Source: Litorisediminicola beolgyonensis (GTDB lineage: Bacteria > Pseudomonadota > Alphaproteobacteria > Rhodobacterales > Rhodobacteraceae). Taken from it: a stretch of DNA of 34,676 nt. The stretch covers positions 1 to 34,676 of the forward strand of contig NZ_JBHTMU010000041.1 in NCBI RefSeq assembly GCF_042679605.1, given 5' to 3'. Below are positions 1-7,710 of this stretch, one piece after another; the stretch's first letter is position 1, and the number at the start of each line of letters is the position of its first letter. The notes beneath the pieces are model-generated. The model was not told the origin of the DNA. It did no database searches and saw nothing but the letters and a program-made list of their open reading frames with translations. The position numbers and the translations under genes were made by a program.

Positions 1-1176
1 GGGCGCCAGCCGGGCCGCGCGCCAGGCCGCCCGTGCGGCTCCGACCGTGGCGGCGGCGATCCCGAGGAGCCCGGCGACCAGGTAGGTGTTCCAGGAGATG
101 TTGTAGATCAGGTAGGGAAACTCGAAGAACCGCGCATAGAGCCGCGCCAGCCCGTAGCTCAGCCAGCTGCCCGCCGCGAAGCCGATCACCACGCCGACCG
201 AGGCCACGAGCCCGGCAAGCAGCAGGTAGTGAAAGAGGATCGCCCCGTTCGAGTAGCCGAGCGCCTTGAGAAGGCCGATCTCGGCGCGTTCCAAAAACAC
301 GATCCGCCCGATCACCATGTTCACCAGAAAGACCGTGATCCCCAGAAAGAGGGGCGGCAGGATATAGGCCAGCGTCCGGAGCTGGGTGATCTCGCCGTCG
401 ATGAAGGCGTTCGAGACCTGTTCGCTGCGGTCGATGGCGCCCCAGGCGCCGTATGGCTCCAGAAGCCGGTCGAGCGCGTCGATCACCGGCTCGGGGCGGG
501 CGTCGGGGCGCAGCTTCAGCGTGAGATTGTCGAAGGCCCCGGTGCGGTCCAGAAGGGCGGCCAGCGCCCGCTCGGGCATCCAGAGGATACCGTAATTCTC
601 GTTGTCGGGGACGAGGCTGCCGGGGCCGATCGTGTAGATGAACTCGGGCGAGAGCGCCCATCCGGTCACCGTCAGCCGCCGCTTGGTGCCGTTCAGGACC
701 GCCGAGATCTCGTCGCCCGGGTAGAGACCGTTGGCCTCGCCGAAGGGCGCGTTCAGCATCACCTCGTCGATCGCGGCGGGATCGGGCCAGCTCCCCATCC
801 GCAGGAGCGGCAGGTTCAGGAGCGGCTCGCCCGTCGGCAGCGACGCGACATAGGCGACGGTCGCATCGATCTTACCGGGAATGTCGAGCGTCGCGTGGCT
901 CGTGACCCGCGCCTCGAGCGCGGTGACGCCGTCGATCTCGCGGAGGATCTGCAGCATCGACTGCGGCACGCTGCGGGCATCGACGAAGACATCGGCGAAG
1001 CGATTGCGCTCGTAATAGGTGTCCCGGGTCTCCTCGAGCGCGCGGGACATGCCGAAGGACATGAGAAGCACCGCCACGCCGCCCGCCAGCACCAGCGCGA
1101 TGGCGAGGAACTGCGCCCAGAGCCGGGCGAAGTCGCGCAGGAGCTTGCGGTCGAGCGCCTCGATCCCTCTCACCAT
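1..1176 (-). CDS. ABC transporter permease, FtsX/MacB type (partial)
   Basis: This is the inner-membrane permease of an ABC transporter in the FtsX/MacB/LolCE class. 392 residues are visible and the gene runs off the left edge. A hydrophobic helix lies near the N-terminus (about residues 20-40, rich in Ala, Val and Leu, followed by FGMSRALEET). A long periplasmic domain follows (about 45-260), then the FtsX-type membrane block: a helix containing ILPPLFLGITVFLVNM, a cytoplasmic ERAEIGLLKALGYSNG motif typical of FtsX-domain proteins, and two more helices. The start ATG at 1174-1176 overlaps the end of the ATPase gene (ATGGTGA, 7 nt shared), so the two are translationally coupled. Family membership is clear. 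The substrate is unknown; lipoprotein, antimicrobial or glycolipid export are all possible. Confidence 0.85.
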   Translation of the reverse strand, partial: MVRGIEALDRKLLRDFARLWAQFLAIALVLAGGVAVLLMSFGMSRALEETRDTYYERNRFADVFVDARSVPQSMLQILREIDGVTALEARVTSHATLDIPGKIDATVAYVASLPTGEPLLNLPLLRMGSWPDPAAIDEVMLNAPFGEANGLYPGDEISAVLNGTKRRLTVTGWALSPEFIYTIGPGSLVPDNENYGILWMPERALAALLDRTGAFDNLTLKLRPDARPEPVIDALDRLLEPYGAWGAIDRSEQVSNAFIDGEITQLRTLAYILPPLFLGITVFLVNMVIGRIVFLERAEIGLLKALGYSNGAILFHYLLLAGLVASVGVVIGFAAGSWLSYGLARLYARFFEFPYLIYNISWNTYLVAGLLGIAAATVGAARAAWRAARLAP

Positions 1177-1883
1177 GCGATGTCTCCGGGTTCGAGCCGG
1201 GTCTCGTTGGCCTCGATCCGGGCGATGCGGCCGTCCTGGAACCAGATCACCCGATGCGCGATCTTCCGGATCGCGGCGGCATGGGTGATGACGACGGTCG
1301 AAGTGCCGAGCTCCTGGTTGATCTGCTTGAGAACTTCGAGCACCTGGATGCCGGTCTGGCTGTCGAGCGCGCCCGTCGGCTCGTCGCAGAGCAACACCTC
1401 GGGGCGTTTGGCGACCGCGCGGGCGATGGCGACGCGCTGCTGCTCGCCGCCCGAAAGCTCGGCGGGGAAATGGTCCATCCGGTGGGACAGACCGACCCGG
1501 TCGAGCGCCTCTTCCGGCGACATCGGATGCCGCGCGATATCGGTGACGAGCTGCACGTTCTCGCGCGCGGTGAGGCTTGGGACGAGATTGTAGAACTGGA
1601 AGACGAAGCCGACATGGTCGCGGCGGAACCGCGTGAGCCCCCGGTCGCCCAGCCCAGTGAGCTCCAGGTCGCGGAACCAGACCCGGCCCTCGGAGGCGTG
1701 GTCGAGCCCACCGAGGATGTTCAGAAGCGTCGACTTGCCGCTGCCCGACGGACCGAGAAGCACGGTCAGCTCGCCACCATAGAGTTCGAGATCGACGCCC
1801 GAGAGCGCAAAGACCTGACCGCCACCGGTCTCGTAGACCTTGGTCAGCCCTTCCGAGCGAAAGACGATCTCCGCCTCGCTCAC
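1170..1883 (-). CDS. ABC transporter ATP-binding protein (LolD/MacB type)
   Basis: This 237-residue nucleotide-binding subunit powers the permease that follows it. All ABC motifs are present: Walker A GPSGSGKST at 44-52, Q-loop Q96 in FQFYN, signature LSGGE at 143-147, Walker B VLLCDE at 163-168 followed by PTGALD, and switch His201. The GALDS sequence after Walker B and the compact size are usual for the LolD/MacB/FtsE class that partners FtsX-type permeases. The start is a GTG at 1883 in MSEAEIVF; no strong ribosome binding site precedes it. It overlaps the permease start by 7 nt. Upstream is about 780 bp without a recognisable gene, where the left end of the proposed island lies. Confidence 0.9.
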   Translation of the reverse strand: MSEAEIVFRSEGLTKVYETGGGQVFALSGVDLELYGGELTVLLGPSGSGKSTLLNILGGLDHASEGRVWFRDLELTGLGDRGLTRFRRDHVGFVFQFYNLVPSLTARENVQLVTDIARHPMSPEEALDRVGLSHRMDHFPAELSGGEQQRVAIARAVAKRPEVLLCDEPTGALDSQTGIQVLEVLKQINQELGTSTVVITHAAAIRKIAHRVIWFQDGRIARIEANETRLEPGDIAW

Positions 1884-2091
1884 GGCCGCCCGCCTGAGAT
1901 TGGGCGAAGGTCACAAGCCGGGCAGGCCGTGAGGGCAAGGCGGCGCGATGCGGGCATCCGGGTCTCTCCAATCCAGTCCGCGCCAGTTTAGTGCGCGCGC
2001 GGCACACTCACTTTGCGGTGGATCAAGAGGCACCGGCATTTCTGCGTCTTCGAGGGGCAGGGCGGGACGGGTCGTCCTGGCGTTCGGGTCC

Positions 2092-2118
2092 GGTGGAGTT
2101 GGCAGGCCCGGCAACTTG
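2092..2118. repeat. Degenerate copy of the tRNA-Ile2 3' end (candidate left att site)
   Basis: The block GGTGGA-G-TTGGCAGGCCCGGCA-ACTTG matches 19573-19600 in the same orientation, with one mismatch (C for T at the position equivalent to the tRNA discriminator base), a one-base insertion and a two-base gap. The core TTGG(C/T)AGGCCCGGCA is 14 of 15 identical. It is what an integrase insertion at the tRNA would leave at the far end, though the divergence means either age or coincidence. Confidence 0.5.
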
Positions 2119-2153
2119 GCAAATGATATTAAAATCAGTGCATTAGGTTTTTC

Positions 2154-2173
2154 GGTAAAACTTTTGGTAAAAC
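2154..2173 (+). promoter_or_regulatory. Two GGTAAAAC sites (candidate integrase arm-type sites)
   Basis: GGTAAAAC occurs at 2154-2161 and 2166-2173, 12 bp apart start to start. The pair lies about 36 bp inside the candidate left att site and points into the island. The same octamer occurs on the opposite strand near the right end. Recombinase or accessory-factor arm sites are typically short repeats at such positions; the function is inferred only. Confidence 0.4.
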
Positions 2174-2218
2174 GACAAGATGGAAAATCTGATAGTTTCC
2201 CACGAAACGGACATCGCA

Positions 2219-2239
2219 AATTTCGCATGATGCGAAATT
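2219..2239. promoter_or_regulatory. Perfect 10+1+10 palindrome, CATGATG family
   Basis: Arms AATTTCGCAT and ATGCGAAATT surround a single G and are perfectly complementary. This is the best copy of a motif recurring in degenerate form at about 16533-16669, 16991-17014 and 19515. It lies about 340 bp upstream of the ABC ATPase start and about 440 bp upstream of the RHH gene. It looks like a dimeric repressor operator; the cognate protein is unknown. Confidence 0.6.
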
Positions 2240-2627
2240 CGCACGAGGCCGAGTCAGAGGCTCCAGCCAGGGCCAAAGCCGATCCTGGCGCCGTGCGCGA
2301 CGGGCTCACAGGTCGCTGGTCAGACCCGCGCTATCCTCCGAACCGCAACAGAACACGCCTGAGACGCCGACTCATGGCGGCCGTCGATCCGGTCGATCTT
2401 TTCTTCGATAGCTAGGCCTAGACGCGGCCGAAGAGGCTCATTCGGACGACGAGCGATGGACCGCCGCAATTGTGCAGGGATCACGGGCGGTTGCTGGATG
2501 CTGAATGCAACGCTTCCGCACACTGCGAGCAGGCGGCAGGGTGAGATCGGCACCGATCTGCAGGGATTCCCGGGCCGCCATCTCGGAGTGCGGGCGGCGG
2601 TTTTCAGGCCTCCGACAAAATCGAGAC

Positions 2628-2671
2628 TTGCAGAGGCAGGTTAAACATCCATATACCATCCAAGTGGATGG
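2628..2671 (+). promoter_or_regulatory. Possible promoter and dyad before the RHH regulator
   Basis: A sigma-70-like TTGCAG (2628-2633), an 18-bp spacer and TATACC (2652-2657) precede the gene. A perfect inverted repeat CCATCC-AAGT-GGATGG (2656-2671) overlaps the -10 and the ribosome binding site of the RHH gene. Ribbon-helix-helix proteins usually bind such dyads to repress their own operons, so autoregulation is likely. The promoter elements alone are weak. Confidence 0.4.
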
Positions 2672-2679
2672 AGATAGCG

Positions 2680-3090
2680 ATGCCAAAGATTCACCAGCTC
2701 AGACCTTCCGACAACGAGAAGATCACGATAAACCTCGGCCATGTCGATCTTGGCCGGATCGATCTTCTGGTGCGTGACGGGTTCTATTCAAACCGGACCG
2801 ATTTCATCCGGACGGCAATTCGCAACCAGCTTGCCGCCGAGCAGGAGCAGGTCGCACAGTCGGTCAAGCGGCAGCGGATGGAGGTCGGTCTGCTCGACCT
2901 GACGCGGGCCGATCTCGAGGCCGCGAAGGACCGCAACGAGGTTCTCGACATCCGCGTCGTCGGACTGGCGCGGATCGCGTCGGATGTGCCGGTGGACCTG
3001 GCGCTCGCGACCATTGGATCAATTCACGTGCTCGGCGCTTTGCAGGCGTCGCGCGACATCAAGGCGGCCCTGAAGGATCGCATCGCCTGA
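2680..3090 (+). CDS. Ribbon-helix-helix (CopG/ParD-like) transcriptional regulator
   Basis: A 136-residue protein with an N-terminal ribbon-helix-helix DNA-binding domain: a beta strand EKITINLG (about 13-20) followed by helices containing GRIDLLVRDGFYSNRTDFIRTAIRNQL (about 24-50). The C-terminal 80 residues are a less conserved, probably ligand- or oligomer-related region. The start at 2680 (MPKIHQL) is preferred over the ATG at 2668 because GGAG at 2670-2673 sits at good spacing. An inverted repeat overlaps the translation start region, which suggests self-repression. It lies 30 bp upstream of the PHB-depolymerase-like esterase and C45 acyltransferase genes on the same strand, so it probably controls that operon. 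A pure antitoxin role is less likely because no toxin gene follows. Confidence 0.8.
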   Translation: MPKIHQLRPSDNEKITINLGHVDLGRIDLLVRDGFYSNRTDFIRTAIRNQLAAEQEQVAQSVKRQRMEVGLLDLTRADLEAAKDRNEVLDIRVVGLARIASDVPVDLALATIGSIHVLGALQASRDIKAALKDRIA

Positions 3091-3120
3091 GGCAGAGGCC
3101 TCGCTCAAAAGGACACCAAG

Positions 3121-4209
3121 ATGAACGACAGTTTCGCGACGGCCATGGGCCGGGCGCTCGATCTCACGCGCGCCGGTTCAACCCTCGAGGCGACGCGCCT
3201 CATCCAGGATACGCTGAGCGGCGCCCACGCGGGCAGCGGGCAGCCAGCCCCACGCCCCAAGGCGCGGACCCGGCAGTCCTTCGGTCAGGTCATCGACGCG
3301 CTCGCCTCGGCTCGACGTGCAGGAGCCCCCAAAGACCGGGTCTCGTCGCTCAAACCCTCGGTGCCGGTCGGTGCGCGCTACGAGGCCCGGACGCATGCCT
3401 CACCCCACGGGACGCGCGACTACCGTCTCTTCGTGCCGTCGGCACGTGCGGAGGCGCCGCAGGGCCTCGTCGTGATGCTGCATGGCTGCACGCAGACCGC
3501 CGATGATTTCGCCGTCGGCACGCGGATGAACCTCGTTGCCGAGGAGAACAACCTGATCGTGATCTACCCCGACCAGGCGCGGCAGGCGAACCAGATGGGC
3601 TGCTGGAACTGGTTCCGCCCCGAGGATCAGGCGCGGGGCGCGGGGGAGCCTGCGCTTCTCGCCGGTCTCGCGCTGCAGGTGTCGGAGGAGTTCGGCGTCG
3701 CCCGCGGTGCGATCTTCGCGGCCGGGCTCTCGGCCGGTGGCGCGATGGCGGCCATTCTGGGGGCGACCTACCCGGAGGTCTTCTCGGCGATCGGCGTGCA
3801 TTCCGGGCTGGCCGCCGGTGCGGCCCGCGATCTGCCAAGTGCGCTCGCCGCGATGCGCGGGCAGGGCGCTGCGGCACCCGGGCGACGCGGAGATCCGGTG
3901 CGCGCCATCGTCTTCCACGGCAGCGCCGACACGACCGTCGCGCCCGCAAACGCGGACGCAGTGATCGCGGGAGCGCTGGGCATGGGCCCGCATTCCGAGA
4001 TCGAGGACCGCTCGACCACAGGCGCGACCGTGACCCTGTTCCGCGATGCCGGTGGGGCGGTCGTGGCCGAGAAATGGTCGCTCGGCGGCATCGCCCATGC
4101 CTGGTCAGGCGGCGCGGCAGAGGGCAGCCACACCGATCCCAACGGGCCAGAGGCCTCGGTCGAGATGGTCCGGTTCTTTCTGACCGCTGGCACGGAGGTG
4201 CGGTCATGA
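3121..4209 (+). CDS. PHB-depolymerase-family alpha/beta-hydrolase esterase
   Basis: A 362-residue alpha/beta hydrolase of the poly(3-hydroxybutyrate) depolymerase/LpqC-type esterase family. Visible motifs: oxyanion-hole region HGCTQT at 121-126, GCWNWF, the lipase box GLSAG with nucleophile Ser204, probable acid Asp270 in FHGSADTTV, and catalytic His326 in GGIAHAWSGG. The first 70 residues form a helical N-terminal extension (LTRAG...EATRLIQDTL) known in cytoplasmic members. There is no signal peptide, so an intracellular substrate such as short-chain esters or PHA oligomers is more likely than extracellular polymer. AAGGA precedes the ATG at suitable distance. The stop overlaps the next start (ATGA at 4206-4209), so it is coupled to the C45 gene. 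The true substrate is unknown. Confidence 0.85.
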   Translation: MNDSFATAMGRALDLTRAGSTLEATRLIQDTLSGAHAGSGQPAPRPKARTRQSFGQVIDALASARRAGAPKDRVSSLKPSVPVGARYEARTHASPHGTRDYRLFVPSARAEAPQGLVVMLHGCTQTADDFAVGTRMNLVAEENNLIVIYPDQARQANQMGCWNWFRPEDQARGAGEPALLAGLALQVSEEFGVARGAIFAAGLSAGGAMAAILGATYPEVFSAIGVHSGLAAGAARDLPSALAAMRGQGAAAPGRRGDPVRAIVFHGSADTTVAPANADAVIAGALGMGPHSEIEDRSTTGATVTLFRDAGGAVVAEKWSLGGIAHAWSGGAAEGSHTDPNGPEASVEMVRFFLTAGTEVRS

Positions 4210-5333
4210 GCGGCAGCCTGACATTCGAAGCGGTCTCCGAGGACCGTCCCGGCGCCAAGTGGCTCAAGCGATGGACCTGGTCCTGGCCCGCCTACAAGGC
4301 GTGGTTCACGGCCCGCGGTGGCGACCGGGGCCCGTCGCGTACCGACTGTGAAGCGGCGATCCGCCGCCATATGCCCGAGCTTGCCGAGGTCCACGCGGAA
4401 TTGTCGAGGCTTGCAGGCGGCGGCGACCGCGCCGCCCGGTTTCTCTCGGGCTGGTGTCCGCCCGCCTATCTCGGCGGCTGCTCGCTCGCTGCCCATGCGA
4501 GAGACGGCGAGGTCCGGCTTGTCCGCAACTATGACCTATCGCCCGATCTGAACGAGGGTCTCCTGCTGCGCAGCGCCTGGCGGCGGCCCGTCATGGGCAT
4601 GGTCGAGTTTCTCTGGGGCCTCTCCGACGGGATCAACGATGCCGGGTTCTGTGTCGCTCTGGCCTATGGCGGGCGCGGCACGACCGGTCGCGGCTTCGGC
4701 ATCACCCATATCGTCCGGTATCTGCTGGAGACCTGCGATACGGTAGACGCCGCGCTGAGGGTATTGGCCCGGCTCCCGTCGCACATGGCCTATAACCTCG
4801 TGCTTGCGGATGCATCGGGTCAGGTCGCTTCGGTCGAACTCCTGCCCGGCGGCGGCATGAGACGCATGAACGAGGCCATCGCCACGAACCACCAGCACGG
4901 CTCCGAACCGGCCGACCGCCCGGCGTTCACGCGCACCCTGGAGCGACGGACGCACATGTCCCGGCTGCTCCGCGACGGCACCGCGCCCGGCGACCTCGGA
5001 GACCAGTTTCTCGGCGCGCCCCTGTATCAGCGCAGACATGGCGAAGGCTTCGGAACCCTCTTCACGGCAGACTACGACGCGCGCCGTGGCAGACTGAAGC
5101 TGCTCTGGCACGGCGAAGTCTGGGAGCAGAGCCTGTCGGGTTTCATGGAGGGCACGCGCACGATCCACTACGATCAGGGCAGAGGCAGCGTGGCGGTAGG
5201 TCATGGGGACGAGGCGGAATGGAGTGCAGGCGCGCAGGACGGCGCAGATTGGATCGCGTTCGGAATGTCTTTCGCGCAGCGGTACATGCTTGCCCACATG
5301 TGCCAGGCGAAAAACGTTGTCTGGGAATGCTGA
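4206..5333 (+). CDS. C45-family autoproteolytic acyltransferase/hydrolase (Ntn type)
   Basis: A 375-residue protein resembling the acyl-CoA:6-aminopenicillanic-acid acyltransferase (peptidase C45) family. These are made as precursors and self-cleave before an N-terminal nucleophile cysteine. Here Cys92 in YLGG-CSLAA fits the cleavage site, and the following VRNYDLSP is the usual neighbour (N-Y-D-x-x-P). Other family-like stretches are GLSDGINDAGFCVAL and MAYNLVLADASGQVASVE. The start is the ATG at 4206, overlapping the esterase stop; a longer upstream frame exists but lies inside the esterase. Members hydrolyse or transfer amide-linked acyl groups, so with the esterase this could be a small degradative or detoxifying module. 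The substrate is unknown. The gene ends just before the GC content falls into the defence locus. Confidence 0.8.
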   Translation: MSGSLTFEAVSEDRPGAKWLKRWTWSWPAYKAWFTARGGDRGPSRTDCEAAIRRHMPELAEVHAELSRLAGGGDRAARFLSGWCPPAYLGGCSLAAHARDGEVRLVRNYDLSPDLNEGLLLRSAWRRPVMGMVEFLWGLSDGINDAGFCVALAYGGRGTTGRGFGITHIVRYLLETCDTVDAALRVLARLPSHMAYNLVLADASGQVASVELLPGGGMRRMNEAIATNHQHGSEPADRPAFTRTLERRTHMSRLLRDGTAPGDLGDQFLGAPLYQRRHGEGFGTLFTADYDARRGRLKLLWHGEVWEQSLSGFMEGTRTIHYDQGRGSVAVGHGDEAEWSAGAQDGADWIAFGMSFAQRYMLAHMCQAKNVVWEC

Positions 5334-5673
5334 CGGAAGCTGCATTTGCGTTTTGCGATGGGCGCTCCATACCTCGAGTTCAGTGCTTCACGCTGCGGTG
5401 GGCGCAAGCGATGTGAGATACGAACGGCGTTTCTCTGCGCCGCTCCTCAGTGTCCGACTTGGGCGGAAAGCGGAAGTTCGCTGCTCATGCGAGCCAGCTA
5501 CGCAACAATGTTGGATACCGACATTCAGGCGACCTTGAAGCCCAGCATTGCCCTGCTGCGTTGCAAGTCGACTTGGAGCCGCAACTACACTTTGAACGCC
5601 AGAGTGTCGCATGATATTCTAATGAGTAAATCTCGGCTCCAGAAACGGACCGCAAATCAGGCGTATTCTCGAC
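5334..5673. other. Gene-free stretch before the defence locus
   Basis: No supported gene. The first half is GC-rich and resembles eroded Rhodobacteraceae intergenic repeat (GGGCGGAAAGCGGAAGTTCG and similar). The second half turns AT-richer and contains the likely promoter of the nuclease/helicase pair. The change in composition marks the left edge of a separately acquired defence cassette. Confidence 0.5.
5592..5620 (+). promoter_or_regulatory. Promoter of the Gabija-like operon
   Basis: TTGAAC (5592-5597), a 17-bp spacer and TATTCT (5615-5620) form a good sigma-70-type promoter 54 bp before the nuclease ATG. A half-site of the island's CATGATG palindrome family, TCGCATGATATT (5607-5618), overlaps the spacer and -10, so a repressor binding this motif could occlude the promoter. 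This is inference from sequence match. Confidence 0.5.
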
Positions 5674-7710
5674 ATGTATATTGAACAGATCAAAATTGAA
5701 AACTTTCGGCTCCTACAAGATTGCTGCCTGGATATGCGAAAAAAGACAACGCTTCTTGTAGGCAAAAACAACACCGGGAAAACATCCTTTGCTGTTCTGC
5801 TGGAAAGGTTTTTAGAAAAGCCCGAACAATTCACCTACACTGACTTTCCGACACCAATAAGGGAGAAAGTGCTCAGTATTGATGATGAGACAAATATCGA
5901 GGAACTCGCGATCAGGCTGGTTCTGCGCATAGCTTACGACGAGACTGATAACCTCGCTATACTCTCCGAATTTATGCTTGACCTTGATCCAACACGGCGA
6001 CATACCAGTATCCTTTTTGAATGCTGCATCGACAAGAAGAAACTTCTTCGCGTGCTACCGGCAGACTCAAAAGAGCGAAAGAAGTTCATTGAAAATAATC
6101 TCAGCCGAAAGTTTTTGGATATTAAAGTTTATGCTTTTGATGATTTTGGGTACACTGAGGAAACGCCATACTACCTGGTGCACCGCGACCAACTGGAGGA
6201 GAAAGAACGATCAGAGGTGCGGGCGCTATTGAATTATCAAGTCATTCATGCCCGCAGAAATGTTGCAAGTTCGGAAGACGCGGGACGTGGCGCCAAGCCT
6301 CTGTCAGCGATATCTAAAAAGTTCTTTCAAAAACGCGATATCGAGACCAATGACGATGACGACGAAGAGACTGCCGGGTCAGGCGATGACAGCATTGAAA
6401 AACTCAGATCAATGTTGGCCAACATCGATGATCAGCTTGGAGAGCAGTATGCGCGGGTTTTCGGAGACTTCCTCAAAAGCTCACGCGACTTCCTGGAACT
6501 CGGCGATCTAAAGGTTGTCTCCAACATCCAATCACAATCTCTTATCGAAACATCATCCCAAGTTATATATGGCGATACCGACAATTATCTTCCTGAGCAC
6601 TATAGCGGCCTCGGGTACCTTAATGTCCTTTATCTTCTCTTGCAGATCGAGTTGTGCCGTGAGGACTTTGCCAGACGAAACGCCCCGCTGAACCTTCTGC
6701 TTATCGAAGAACCCGAAGCACACACGCATCCGCAGATGCAGTATGTCTTCGCGGACAAAATTCACGGATTGATCTCACAGATTCCAAACTTGCAGGCTCT
6801 GCTGACAACCCATTCTTCTCACATTGTATCCAAATCGAACTTTGAGGACATCAGGTATCTTTCACGGCTGTCCCCGACGGAACCAGTCACGATCAAGAAT
6901 TTCCACAGAGATCTGAGCGCCAGGTACGATGAGCTTGGAGCGGACGGGGCCACGCTTTTTCAGTTTCTCAAATAGTATCTCACAATCAACTCTGCTGAAC
7001 TGTTCTTTGCAAGCAAAGCTATCTTCATCGAGGGAACCACGGAACGCATTCTGCTTCCCCTGTTCATTGAGATGCATGACAAGGAAAATGTCGATGAGAC
7101 GGCGGAGAGCGGGCTGTCTTCGCAGAACATATCCGTTCTTGAAGTCGGCGCCAATGCGCGTGCGTTTGCTCCGTTCCTTGAATTCATTGGCGTTCGTACA
7201 TTGGCAATCACCGATATCGACACAACCAAAGCTGTTGTCAGTGAGAAGACTGGAAAGACCAGCTATCCCGCCTGTCCTGTTGCAGAGTCGAGCCACACCT
7301 CAAATGAAACCCTAAAGCACTTCCCGTCAGCCCCTGATCCAAAGGAAGAGAAGGACTTCTCGGACTGGCATAAGCGTCTGGTAGATGGAACTGCCTCTTC
7401 GGGCGAAGGGCAGATTGTGCTTGCCTACCAGCTTGCGGAGGACGGCTACCACGCAAGAAGTTTTGAAGACGCATTCATTTCGATCAACTTGGATAAAGTC
7501 AAGGCCCGTAAGAATATGTTGGCGGGTTTGAAAAACAGGGACAAGCTGGATGAATTCAGAGGTAATGATTTTTACACTCTCACAACTCAGATACTCGGAA
7601 AGAAATCCGATTTTTCCGGATCGGTTTTATACTTGGCGCTTGCAGAAGGCGAAAGCTGGCGTATTCCGAAATATATCATGGATGGTTTGAAATGGATTCA
7701 CAAAAACTGA
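5674..7710 (+). pseudogene. OLD-family nuclease (GajA-like), interrupted by an in-frame TAG
   Basis: One 678-codon frame encodes an ATPase-TOPRIM nuclease of the OLD family (class 2, as in the Gabija GajA subunit), but codon 434 (6973-6975) is TAG. Before the stop: Walker A GKNNTGKT at 30-37, YSGLGYLN at 310-317, Walker B LLLIEEPEAH with Glu345-Glu346, and H-loop His380 in TTHSSH. After it, in the same frame: YLTINSAELFFASKAIFIEGTTE, with TOPRIM acids Glu453 and Glu457, then ITDID with Asp514 and Asp516. The stop lies in the linker between the domains. The next ATG (7072) comes after the EGTTE motif, so a restart product would lack part of the TOPRIM site. A single-base change (CAG or AAG to TAG) explains it; sequencing error and suppression are alternatives. 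The low GC content differs from neighbours, which indicates transfer. The end overlaps the helicase start by 19 nt. Confidence 0.85.

Larger units (their letters stand above)
1884..2667. other. Gene-free stretch spanning the proposed left island end
   Basis: No open frame here has a credible start, ribosome binding site or family resemblance. From left to right it holds a copy of the tRNA-Ile2 3' end (2092-2118), an AT-rich patch with two GGTAAAAC sites (2154-2173), a near-perfect palindrome (2219-2239), a CTAGGCCTAG palindrome (2412-2421), and a possible promoter and dyad just before the RHH regulator gene. The sharp local drop in GC at about 2120-2240 contrasts with the ABC transporter genes to the left. 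Confidence 0.6.

Noticed and set aside
229..1593. Long plus-strand frame of 454 codons opposite the ABC transporter genes
   Set aside because: It is antisense to two genes with complete ABC and FtsX motifs. Its translation is rich in Arg, Asp, Glu and His with no family likeness, the usual shadow of high-GC genes.
1948..2415. Plus-strand frame of 155 codons at the left island end
   Set aside because: No ribosome binding site or recognisable domain; it crosses the att candidate, GGTAAAAC sites and palindrome, and composition changes within it.
3350..4267. Minus-strand frame of 305 codons over the esterase
   Set aside because: Low-complexity Arg/Pro/Ser composition opposite an esterase with a full catalytic triad; a shadow.
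7072..7710. Separate gene encoding a stand-alone TOPRIM protein
   Set aside because: It is the same frame as the upstream ATPase. The segment between the TAG and this ATG encodes the conserved linker and EGTTE motif, so it is the second half of one broken gene.
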